This document shows positions 20,658 through 28,026 of a DNA stretch of 37,294 bases, one piece after another (positions within the stretch are counted from its first letter, which is position 1; every line of letters starts with the position of its first letter). The position numbers and the translations under genes are program-made. The notes below the pieces were generated by a model. That model ran no database searches. It was given only the letters and a program-made list of their open reading frames with translations, and was not told where the DNA came from. The DNA comes from a virus, in IMG/VR virus record IMGVR_UViG_3300048840_000030, positions 1 through 37,294 of that record, one strand, 5' to 3'.

Positions 20658-21689
20658 ATGCCAATAAAAGAAATAGAAATAGACAGCAAAATGCAAGCAG
20701 GGGCGCAAGCGATTGACAAGTTAGTATTAAACAAGTCAAAGCAAGCGTTAAGGCTATATAAACAAAGTTTAGGGAACATCCAGAAACAGATAGCGGGTTT
20801 ATTCGCAACGATGGGCAGCAATCCATCTTTGAATGAAGCGAATAAATACAACAGACTTAACAATTTAGAACGAGCGATTAAAATAGAGATCCAGAAGTTG
20901 ACACAACAGACCGCAAACATAACAGGTTCAGCCATTAAGGAATCCTTCAGGGAGTCTTATAATGTAACTGGTTACGCAGTCGAGAGTTCTTTGTTAGTTA
21001 AAGGCGGGTTTGGATTTTCTTTGCCAACAGCAGCGGTTAATGCACATTTGTTTAATGACTTAGGTTTAATTAAGTGGACTGAAGCGTTAAGGGCAAATCA
21101 AGCGATATACTTGAAAGACATTAAAAACGCAATCGGTCAGGGTTTAATTCAAGGCGAAGGTTACGGGACCATTGCCAGGAATGTAAAGTCAAGGGCTGAT
21201 ATTGGAGCTTCCAAGTTAATTAGAATCATAAACACCGAGACTCACAGAGCGCAATCAGAAGGAACTTTAGAAGGATATGATAGACTTATTTCAAGGTCTA
21301 AAGAAATAGGAATCCAACCAACTAAAAAATGGTTATCAACTTTAGACGACAAGACGAGAAGCACACATCAAAGTTTAGACCAGAATTTAGCTGAAGAAAT
21401 AGACGGCGAACAATTATTCACTTCAAACGGATATACGGCTCCCGGGCCCGGTCTGTTTGGTGTTGCTTCAGAAGATATAAACTGCCGTTGTACCACTACA
21501 TTAAGCATAGAAGGGGTTGACGAAGGCAAATATAGACGAGCAAGGGAAAACGGGAAATCTGTATTGACTGAAAACATGTCTTATACAGAATGGGCGAAAG
21601 CAAGGAACATAAAAACGAACCCGATAATTAAGCCGAAGATAAGCAAAAAGATATTAGACAATCCACGATTCAGTAAGGTGGAATTTTGA
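20658..21689 (+). CDS. Mu F-like head morphogenesis protein (SPP1 gp7 type)
   Basis: 343 residues. The C-terminal half contains NTETHRAQSEGTLEGYDRL, KKWLSTLDDKTRSTHQSLD, DGEQLF and DINCRCTTTL, the core of the Mu gpF/SPP1 gp7 family. It is a minor capsid protein that binds the portal and is packaged in the head. Long helical N-terminal part. There is no free Shine-Dalgarno, since a terminator hairpin precedes the ATG. Confidence 0.88.
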   Translation: MPIKEIEIDSKMQAGAQAIDKLVLNKSKQALRLYKQSLGNIQKQIAGLFATMGSNPSLNEANKYNRLNNLERAIKIEIQKLTQQTANITGSAIKESFRESYNVTGYAVESSLLVKGGFGFSLPTAAVNAHLFNDLGLIKWTEALRANQAIYLKDIKNAIGQGLIQGEGYGTIARNVKSRADIGASKLIRIINTETHRAQSEGTLEGYDRLISRSKEIGIQPTKKWLSTLDDKTRSTHQSLDQNLAEEIDGEQLFTSNGYTAPGPGLFGVASEDINCRCTTTLSIEGVDEGKYRRARENGKSVLTENMSYTEWAKARNIKTNPIIKPKISKKILDNPRFSKVEF

Positions 21690-21713
21690 TCTACGTATCA
21701 ATGGACATATACA
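21686..21713 (+). promoter_or_regulatory. Possible promoter for scaffold and capsid genes
   Basis: TTGATC (21686-21691), 16-base spacer, TATACA (21708-21713). It overlaps the stop of the Mu F-like gene; the 107-base gap 21690-21796 has no other content. A capsid-specific promoter would suit high expression. Weaker match than the other promoters. Confidence 0.4.
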
Positions 21714-21796
21714 TTTATTTACAAATAGTAAATTTCAACGTAATGATTAACAAACAAAAATACTTATTAAACTAAACATTATAGGATGAGACTAAA

Positions 21797-22423
21797 ATGG
21801 ATGACCTAACATTAAAAGACGTAAAAAAATTCTTGAAAGATAGCAAGGATGAGGAAGTAATTGAATTTCTTGATGGACTTAAAGGGAAGGTAACACTCGA
21901 CACCGTTAAGGACGCAGTAGAAAACAACAACGAAGTTAAAAAATGGTTTCTGTCTGAGAAGGATTCAGCAGTATCTAAAGGGATTGACGGGTGGAAGGAA
22001 AAGACTTTACCAAGCGAGATAAAAGCCGCTCAAGAAGCATTGAGACTTCAACTAAGCCCAAAAGAAACCGAAGACCAAAAGAAAGTGAGAGAGTTAATGG
22101 AAGCTCACAAGACGCTAACATCCGAACTTAAAAAAGAGAAGATGTATGCAGTAGCTAAAGACAAATTAAGTGAATTGGGATTAAACACTTCATTAGCAAA
22201 ATTTGTAGTTGGCGAGGATGAAGAATCAACAATAGCGAATATCAACTTGTTTGGTACTGAACACAACGAGGGGGTTAAAAAGGCAGTTGAGAAAACATTC
22301 AAAGAAAGTGGACGGGTAGTTCGTGAAGGTGATCAGACTCCACCGGCATTTACAGAAGAACAAAAAGCTAATATGTCATATGAGGATGTCTTAAAGAACT
22401 ACGATAAATTAATAGAACATTAA
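21797..22423 (+). CDS. Scaffolding protein
   Basis: 208 residues, highly charged and helical (SPKETEDQKKVRELMEAHKT), with a C-terminal basic/acidic end. It fits the DUF4355/gp20-type scaffold family and sits directly before the major capsid gene. It would line the procapsid and leave on maturation. Confidence 0.8.
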   Translation: MDDLTLKDVKKFLKDSKDEEVIEFLDGLKGKVTLDTVKDAVENNNEVKKWFLSEKDSAVSKGIDGWKEKTLPSEIKAAQEALRLQLSPKETEDQKKVRELMEAHKTLTSELKKEKMYAVAKDKLSELGLNTSLAKFVVGEDEESTIANINLFGTEHNEGVKKAVEKTFKESGRVVREGDQTPPAFTEEQKANMSYEDVLKNYDKLIEH

Positions 22424-22437
22424 AACAGGACATAACG

Positions 22438-23283
22438 ATGCATAATTTTAATCAAAAATTACTACAAGCGGGATTCACCAAAGCATTAGAAGACAAAGCG
22501 GTCTTTACAGGCTTGGCAAACAGTTCTTTCTCAGGTCAGATCAACCAGAAGAATGACATTGTTAAGATAATGCAGGTTGGTAACGTAGACATTACCGCTT
22601 ATTCAAGCTCTGACATTACAGTTCAGTCAATCGCTGACGCTGCAAGAGAAATCATCGCAGATCAGGATTACTACTGGTCATTCTCACTTGATACATTAGA
22701 ATTTAATAATGTAAAGGGTGCGTTAATGCAAGAGTACATGAGGAAAGCCGGTTATGCAGCTAACAACTCGATTGATGAGTTCTTGGCAGGCAAATACGCT
22801 CAGGCTGGAATCGTTCAGAACACAAACGCCGCTCCGGTTGATATGACTTCCCTCAATGTAGGGGATCAGTTCTTAGAAATGGGCGAACGATTCGCAGTTG
22901 CAGGCGTGCCAAGAAACACAGCGAAAGCCGCTTTAATTCTTCCCTGGGTTACTACTAAATTAGCCCTTGACGCTGCTGCAATCAAAACAGAGAATGCAGC
23001 CGTTTACGGTTCAGGTTATATAGGAACAGCACACGGATGGAATTTTGTAGAATCAAACAACGTTTCCGTAGGAACAGCATCAACAGGCGCAAAAACACGA
23101 ATCATGTGTATCGTACCTGGTGAATCATTGGGTTACGCTTCAGCAGTTTCATTAGTTGAAAGCATGCCGATGCAGGAACGAATCGGACAGACTCAGGTAT
23201 CCGGTCGATTCATTTACGGTGGCAAAGTAGTTCGACCAGATATGACAGGCGTTCTATACGCAGACAAAACAGCAGAAGCATAA
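22438..23283 (+). CDS. Major capsid protein
   Basis: 281 residues. ITVQSIADAAREIIADQDYY and the C-terminal VESMPMQERIGQTQVSGRFI with GGKVVRPDMTGVLYA fit HK97-fold major capsid proteins of the SPP1/P22-like branch. Position after the scaffold and good leader AGGACATAACG support it. It has no long N-terminal delta domain, consistent with a separate scaffold. Confidence 0.88.
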   Translation: MHNFNQKLLQAGFTKALEDKAVFTGLANSSFSGQINQKNDIVKIMQVGNVDITAYSSSDITVQSIADAAREIIADQDYYWSFSLDTLEFNNVKGALMQEYMRKAGYAANNSIDEFLAGKYAQAGIVQNTNAAPVDMTSLNVGDQFLEMGERFAVAGVPRNTAKAALILPWVTTKLALDAAAIKTENAAVYGSGYIGTAHGWNFVESNNVSVGTASTGAKTRIMCIVPGESLGYASAVSLVESMPMQERIGQTQVSGRFIYGGKVVRPDMTGVLYADKTAEA

Positions 23284-23309
23284 ATTATAATTAAACAAGG
23301 AATAAGAAA

Positions 23310-23675
23310 ATGGCAGTATTAACACCAACAGTATTGACAGCCAACACCGCGCAAGTAATCACAGCGGCTAGTGGGACTCCAATAGTGGCAGGCGCAACAG
23401 ACACAATCGTATATCCAAAGGACGGGATTCTTGTAATTAAAATTGAGTCCTCAAATGATGCGACTTCCGCAAGCGTTGCAGCTTCAGATTTTGGGGTAGC
23501 AGCGGGGCAGGGGGCAGTAACTTACGCCGCAACAAATGGCGTATCGAGCCTCTTTGTGGTTGGTTCATCTTCTCGACTAAGTCAATCAGCCGGAACAGGT
23601 ATCTCATTAACATGGGCGACAAGTTCGGCTGGGTATATTACCGCATTAAATGTCCCTACATCAATGGACGCATAA
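23310..23675 (+). CDS. Candidate capsid decoration protein
   Basis: 121 residues, Ala/Thr/Ser-rich beta protein with no charged clusters, directly after the major capsid gene. This composition and place match head decoration proteins, which bind and stabilise the shell. No specific family recognised. Confidence 0.6.
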   Translation: MAVLTPTVLTANTAQVITAASGTPIVAGATDTIVYPKDGILVIKIESSNDATSASVAASDFGVAAGQGAVTYAATNGVSSLFVVGSSSRLSQSAGTGISLTWATSSAGYITALNVPTSMDA

Positions 23676-23687
23676 GGGAGGTTTAAG

Positions 23688-24620
23688 ATGGGTGGATTAG
23701 GAAGGAAATTAAGAAATAAAATAGAAAGAACATACGACTCAGCAGTACAACCATTCGTTCAGAGTTATTATGTAGATGGTTTTAACGGAGTCGCAGGACG
23801 AGCCGGTACGTCATGGTCAACAGCATTAGATACAGTTGAAGAAGCATTATCATTGGCTTCAAGTGGAGCGACTATTTATTTAACTGGTAAGGTTGCCGAA
23901 TCAATAACAGCACCTTTGGGATTGTTTGATATTACAATTCAAGGGGTTTGTGCAGGCGCACCAAGACAGTCAACCGACGGCGGAGTACAGGCGGGTCAAA
24001 GTGCTTACTGGTATTTTGCATCTGATAGTACGGTAGCAAACTTAACATTAAGACAGCAAGGATGGAAGTTCAAAGATGTATTATTCCAGCCTCCGGCATC
24101 AACAGCAGCAACGGCCGCAGGTGTAAGACTATACAGGGACGAAAGCACTTATCCAGATGCTTCGCATGTTATTTTTGAGGACTGTGTATTCGCTTCAGGT
24201 GGCAATGGTATCATAGACACCGGCGGCACAAGTAACGTTCAGGTTAAAAACTGTCTCTTCAAAAACCAGACAGGATATGCAATATACGGAGCAAGTACAG
24301 CAATAGCATTACCTTTGAATTGGCATATAAAAGACAATAGATTCTTAAACTTTACAAACGGCGTTTCTCTGGCTTTAAGTTACTCAGTAGTTGAGGGCAA
24401 CAAATTCAGTGATGGCGGGACACCGACATCGACTTGTGTATTAAGCACAGCAGGTCAAAGCGCAGGAGCTAATAACTTTGTTGTTAATAACTTCTTCCAG
24501 ACTACAACTGCAAACTTCAATACACCTGATGTTATTGGTAATGCGACAGACGTATGGTTTAATAATTCTATTGACGGACAAACAAGCATGATAGGACGTG
24601 AATTAGGAACACCAGCATAA
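23688..24620 (+). CDS. Parallel beta-helix protein in the head module
   Basis: 310 residues with a charged N-terminal 25 residues, then YYVDGFNGVAGRAGTSWSTA, and repeated NxFxNxxxG-type turns (VKNCLFKNQTGYAI, IKDNRFLNFTNG, VEGNKFSDGG, VVNNFFQTT) typical of right-handed beta-helix (pectin-lyase-like) proteins. In phages this fold usually makes tailspikes or head fibres that bind sugars. Being among capsid genes, it may be a head fibre. No catalytic acid pair can be placed. Confidence 0.75.
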   Translation: MGGLGRKLRNKIERTYDSAVQPFVQSYYVDGFNGVAGRAGTSWSTALDTVEEALSLASSGATIYLTGKVAESITAPLGLFDITIQGVCAGAPRQSTDGGVQAGQSAYWYFASDSTVANLTLRQQGWKFKDVLFQPPASTAATAAGVRLYRDESTYPDASHVIFEDCVFASGGNGIIDTGGTSNVQVKNCLFKNQTGYAIYGASTAIALPLNWHIKDNRFLNFTNGVSLALSYSVVEGNKFSDGGTPTSTCVLSTAGQSAGANNFVVNNFFQTTTANFNTPDVIGNATDVWFNNSIDGQTSMIGRELGTPA

Positions 24621-24626
24621 ACATTT

Positions 24627-24661
24627 GAGATGCTTGGGGCTCACAAGGTCTCAAGCGTTTC
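24627..24661 (+). terminator. Hairpin after the beta-helix gene
   Basis: GAGATGCTTG (24627-24636) pairs with CAAGCGTTTC (24652-24661) over 10 pairs, two of them G-U. The 3' side is only weakly T-rich (CTTAATAAGG), so it may be a partial terminator or an RNA-stability element rather than a full stop. Confidence 0.45.
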
Positions 24662-24676
24662 TTAATAAGGAATGAA

Positions 24677-25249
24677 ATGGCAATTATAACAACGGCTGAA
24701 GTTAAAACGATATTACAGATTTCGGGATCTGATTATGATACTTACATAGCTCAGATGATTCCGATCATGCAGGAGTATATTACTGATTATTGTAATGATG
24801 TATTCTTGAATAAGAATCTATATATCGATGGACCTACATTCTCTTTTACAAGTAGAACGGTTAGCGATTCTGATAGTGGATTCGTTACGGCTGGATTCGT
24901 GAGTGGGATGGATATATATATCGAAGGAAGTGATTCTAATGATGGACTATATTCATTAAACACAGCGGCAGCGGCTTCAATGACAACCACGTCAACAGCT
25001 CCGGTATCTAAATTATTTGTCACTGAAGATGCGGGGGCATATCTTACGATCTATCATGTCCAATATCCACAGGCTCTAAAGATGGCATGTGCAAATATGA
25101 TAGGTTATCAAATGTCGAAACAGAACTTAGAAAATGTAAGCTCTGAAAAGATAGGTGATTATTCAGTCAGTTACGCAGACGTTACCGGAGAATATCCGAA
25201 CAACATTTTACAAACTTTGAAACATTATAAAAGGCCGAGCTTTGTATGA
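24677..25249 (+). CDS. Head-tail connector (gp15-like adaptor) with inserted beta module
   Basis: 190 residues. The N-terminal ITTAEVKTILQISGSDYDTY and the C-terminal ALKMACANMIGYQMSKQN with NNILQTLKHYKRP match head-tail adaptor proteins of the SPP1 gp15/HK97 gp6 type. About residues 50-125 are a beta-rich insertion (FVSGMDIYIEGSDSNDGLYS) resembling the module seen in several tail genes of this phage. Rings of this protein dock under the portal. Confidence 0.8.
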   Translation: MAIITTAEVKTILQISGSDYDTYIAQMIPIMQEYITDYCNDVFLNKNLYIDGPTFSFTSRTVSDSDSGFVTAGFVSGMDIYIEGSDSNDGLYSLNTAAAASMTTTSTAPVSKLFVTEDAGAYLTIYHVQYPQALKMACANMIGYQMSKQNLENVSSEKIGDYSVSYADVTGEYPNNILQTLKHYKRPSFV

Positions 25250-25569
25250 TTAGCGATTATTACATATTGACTATCACACCTTCTACGTTGGCAGAGACAA
25301 CGGACTCAATGGGCGGAGTTACTACGGCGTGGACTGACGGTTCAACTTTCAGCGGTAGGATTAGGACTTTACGAGGCGGAGAACAGATTATCAATGAGTC
25401 TAAAAAGACCGTAACAACACACCGTCTTTATTGTCCGGCTTCGAGTTTAACTTCGACAACTCAAAGGGTTAACGATGGGACGAATACTTATGAAGTTATC
25501 CTATTGAATTCACCTCAAGACAGGACGGCTAATCATCACATGGAAGTGGAGTTAAGACTTGTCGGCTAA
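25246..25569 (+). CDS. Head closure protein (SPP1 gp16 type)
   Basis: 107 residues, small beta-barrel pattern with DSMGGVTTAWTDGSTFSGRI then RTLRGGEQI, and THRLYCPAS. This fits the head-tail joining family. ATGA overlap with the adaptor gene. It plugs the portal channel after packaging. Confidence 0.8.
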   Translation: MISDYYILTITPSTLAETTDSMGGVTTAWTDGSTFSGRIRTLRGGEQIINESKKTVTTHRLYCPASSLTSTTQRVNDGTNTYEVILLNSPQDRTANHHMEVELRLVG

Positions 25570-26059
25570 AGAAGTAAATAGCGCATTGGAATTGCTGGAT
25601 ATAAAAGTCCAAACAGTATTAGATTTGACTGCTCAGGGGATTGCGGATGAAGCTAAACGGCTATGTCCAGTCGGGACTTATACAACAGGTCAAGTAGGTG
25701 GACGTTTAAGAGGTTCGATTTCTTGGTCAGACGAAAGCAAAGCACATGATTATGAGAAAGGCGGTCAGGGAACAGGATCAACATCAAGCGATAAAGTAGA
25801 TAATTCACCAAACCGAGATACAAGATACATAGGTACTAATGTTGATTACGCGCCTCATGTAGAATTTGGAACGGGCGGAAGAGGCGAGGGGACAACTAAA
25901 ACGGGATTCGCAGCAATACTGGAACGAAGTGAGAAAATCAAATCAGGCAAAGGCGGACAAGTTGCTCAACCATATTTAAGACCGGCGGCAAAGCAAGGAA
26001 ACAGAATACTTAAACAAGTCTTGTCGCAAGTTAAAGGAATAACGGGAAGTATTAAATGA
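25559..26059 (+). CDS. HK97 gp10-like tail completion protein
   Basis: 166 residues from TTG 25559, overlapping the previous gene. ELLDIKVQTVLDLTAQGIAD, AKRLCPVGTYTTGQVGGRLR, YAPHVEFGTG and PYLRPAAKQ are standard for HK97 gp10-like proteins that finish the head-tail interface. A Gly/Ser-rich charged loop (70-85) is typical. Confidence 0.87.
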   Translation: MSAKEVNSALELLDIKVQTVLDLTAQGIADEAKRLCPVGTYTTGQVGGRLRGSISWSDESKAHDYEKGGQGTGSTSSDKVDNSPNRDTRYIGTNVDYAPHVEFGTGGRGEGTTKTGFAAILERSEKIKSGKGGQVAQPYLRPAAKQGNRILKQVLSQVKGITGSIK

Positions 26060-26460
26060 CTTTTCACAATGAAATAAAAACGGCACTATACGCAAAATTA
26101 ACAGCAGCCGGAACATGGGCTACTAATATCGGCGGGCGGGTGTATTATATATCAGCACCTCAAAACCCGACTTATCCATATTGTGTATTTTCTATTTTTT
26201 CAGACTTAAATACTTTTGATTCTGGTAATCAATGGGAGGACACATCTTGGCAGTTTTCCATATTCGATAAAGACTCATCAAGTGGAGACATTGGGACTTT
26301 AGAAAGTAACCTAATTGATTTACTATATGGTTTTGAATTAACGCCAACAAATTATACACAGATAGATTTTAGACGGGAACACAAGCGGTATTTCTTCGAT
26401 GCAATAGACGGGATTTACCATACAGTATTAGAATACAGGACAGAATTTCAACACGATTAA
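26056..26460 (+). CDS. Tail completion protein, DUF3168-like
   Basis: 134 residues. VYYISAPQNPTYPYCVFSIF, then FSIFDKDSSSGDIGTLES and REHKRYFFDAIDGIYHTV fit DUF3168/SPP1 gp17-like tail completion proteins. Position before the tail-tube genes agrees. Confidence 0.82.
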   Translation: MTFHNEIKTALYAKLTAAGTWATNIGGRVYYISAPQNPTYPYCVFSIFSDLNTFDSGNQWEDTSWQFSIFDKDSSSGDIGTLESNLIDLLYGFELTPTNYTQIDFRREHKRYFFDAIDGIYHTVLEYRTEFQHD

Positions 26461-26472
26461 AGGGATATTACG

Positions 26473-26862
26473 ATGGGAGTAAAAATTAACGGATCAACAG
26501 GAACAGCGGCATTATCGGGAGGGGCTACTACTTATATAACTGCATGGTCAATCGATATAACTGGTGATGTTATAAAGACTAGTGATAGTTCGGTATCTAC
26601 ACCTTTCTGGGACACCTACATTTCAGCGGGGTTCAAAGGATGGTCTGGCACTTTTGAAGGATTTCAAGAAACCAACACCGCTGATTTAGTGGTAGGTGCG
26701 GCTGCGGCTTCATTAGTTCTTGAACTAGACGCATCAAGAAATTATACGGGTGATGTAATTATAACAGGTTGCTCAACAACTCTTGACGTACCTGGGGCTG
26801 AAGCGGCAAAGAAAAGCTATACATTCGTTGGAACGGGTGCAGTAGCATTAACTAACGGATAG
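26473..26862 (+). CDS. Tail tube protein, paralogue 1
   Basis: 129 residues. TYITAWSIDITGDVIKTSDS, STPFWDTYISAGFKGWSGTF and LDVPGAEAAKKSYTF fit a phage major tail tube protein. The next gene shares the block STPFWDTYISAGFKG almost unchanged. The shorter, insertion-free copy is the more likely main tube subunit. Confidence 0.8.
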   Translation: MGVKINGSTGTAALSGGATTYITAWSIDITGDVIKTSDSSVSTPFWDTYISAGFKGWSGTFEGFQETNTADLVVGAAAASLVLELDASRNYTGDVIITGCSTTLDVPGAEAAKKSYTFVGTGAVALTNG

Positions 26863-26870
26863 GGGGTTAC

Positions 26871-27473
26871 ATGGGAAGTAAATTAAGCGGAACATCAGGT
26901 AAAGTTGTAACCTCTACGAACACTACTATAACTGGAGCAAGTGGAACGACTACAATCACAGTAACATTCTCATCACATTCCTTTGTAGTCGGAGATAGGA
27001 TTTTAATTGAATCAGTCGGAGGGATGACCGACCTGAACGGCGAACACACAGTTGCGACTATTGCGGCGGGTACTGATCTTACGGTTGTAATACCAGAAAC
27101 AGCACAAAGCTATACGTCTGGCGGCACTGCGAAAACATGTGCAAGTATTACATCATGGACTTTAGACGAAGCAGGTGAAGTTATAAAAACAAGTGACAGC
27201 TCAGTGGCTACTCCATTTTGGGATACTTATATATCAGCAGGGTTCAAAGGTGCAACCGGAACATTTGACACATACTTTATAACGGGCACAAGTGATATTG
27301 TTGTAATTGGTAGCTCAATGGTTTTAATATTAAGACTAAACTCAACCAATTATTATACGTGCACGGCTTTTATAACTGGTAACTCTTCAACAGTAGACGT
27401 ACCTGGAACTGAAGCAATTAAAAAGACATACACATTCACAACAACAACGACAATAACTCCAACGGTGGCTTAA
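26871..27473 (+). CDS. Tail tube protein, paralogue 2 with inserted beta module
   Basis: 200 residues. Residues 95-200 align with the preceding protein (EVIKTSDSSVATPFWDTYIS, VDVPGTEAIKKTYTF). Residues about 15-88 are an extra module (TITGASGTTTITVTF, GDRILIESVGGMTDLNGEHT). It may be a minor tube subunit that projects a surface domain, like the double tube genes of SPP1 (gp17.1 and its extended form). Confidence 0.8.
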   Translation: MGSKLSGTSGKVVTSTNTTITGASGTTTITVTFSSHSFVVGDRILIESVGGMTDLNGEHTVATIAAGTDLTVVIPETAQSYTSGGTAKTCASITSWTLDEAGEVIKTSDSSVATPFWDTYISAGFKGATGTFDTYFITGTSDIVVIGSSMVLILRLNSTNYYTCTAFITGNSSTVDVPGTEAIKKTYTFTTTTTITPTVA

Positions 27474-27790
27474 TGCGAAACACTAAAGACGTTGAGATCT
27501 TCGGGCGTTCTGTAACGATAAGTGAACGGAACGCTCAAGAGGTTTTAGAGTTGGCAGAATTTGCAAATAAGCAGGAAATGACAGCGGTAATGAGTATTTA
27601 CATCTCAGCAATCGCATTACAGGATTCTTTGAAACACCATAAAAAATGGTATCAAAGATTCACAGCTAAAAAGTTACTCAAAGGATTAACGCAAAAAGAA
27701 ATCTTTGAGTATATGGCTTTGATTCTTGAATTAGAGGGCGTTGATAATAAAAAAAAAGTAGTGGAAGCGGGATCGGCAGAGGTGTTGTAA
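27473..27790 (+). CDS. Tail assembly chaperone, short form
   Basis: 105 residues, helical, starting MRNTKDVEIFGRSVTISERN, directly before the tape measure, like lambda gpG. A nine-A run (27749-27757) near its end allows -1 slippage into the next frame. The TAA/ATG overlap with the tube gene gives coupling. Confidence 0.82.
   Translation: MRNTKDVEIFGRSVTISERNAQEVLELAEFANKQEMTAVMSIYISAIALQDSLKHHKKWYQRFTAKKLLKGLTQKEIFEYMALILELEGVDNKKKVVEAGSAEVL
27734..27759 (+). other. Probable programmed -1 frameshift site
   Basis: GAGGG (27734-27738) is an internal Shine-Dalgarno 10 bases before the A-run (27749-27757), read in frame as AAA AAA AAA GTA. The -1 frame is open from the slip to the next ORF (27817) and on to TAA 28024-28026, giving about 184 residues (95 + 89). 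No hairpin is needed to see the signal. Confidence 0.8.
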
Positions 27791-27816
27791 GAGCTTTAAT
27801 TACTCATTTTTTTCAT

Positions 27817-28026
27817 ATGTCTTTAACGAAAGAATGGTGGATGTTTTGGAGAACAACAGCGGAAGAATTACCGATTACTGAATATAGATGGGCTTTAGGT
27901 GAAGCAATGAACATAGCAAACTTATACAGACAGGGCGAATTTCAGATGCAAACCGAAAAAGAAAAGGAAGATGATTTAATAGCTGATTATATGAAAGCGA
28001 AACGAGAAGGGAAAGTGAATGGCTAA
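27817..28026 (+). CDS. Tail assembly chaperone, frameshifted extension (gpGT-like)
   Basis: The segment EWWMFWRTTAEELPITEYRW is in the -1 frame after the A-run, with no stop between, so it is most likely made as the C-terminal part of a fusion whose extension begins at 27757. An ATG at 27817 is possible, but has no Shine-Dalgarno. The fusion would bind the tape measure during tail assembly. It overlaps the tape measure start by 8 bases. Confidence 0.8.
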   Translation: MSLTKEWWMFWRTTAEELPITEYRWALGEAMNIANLYRQGEFQMQTEKEKEDDLIADYMKAKREGKVNG

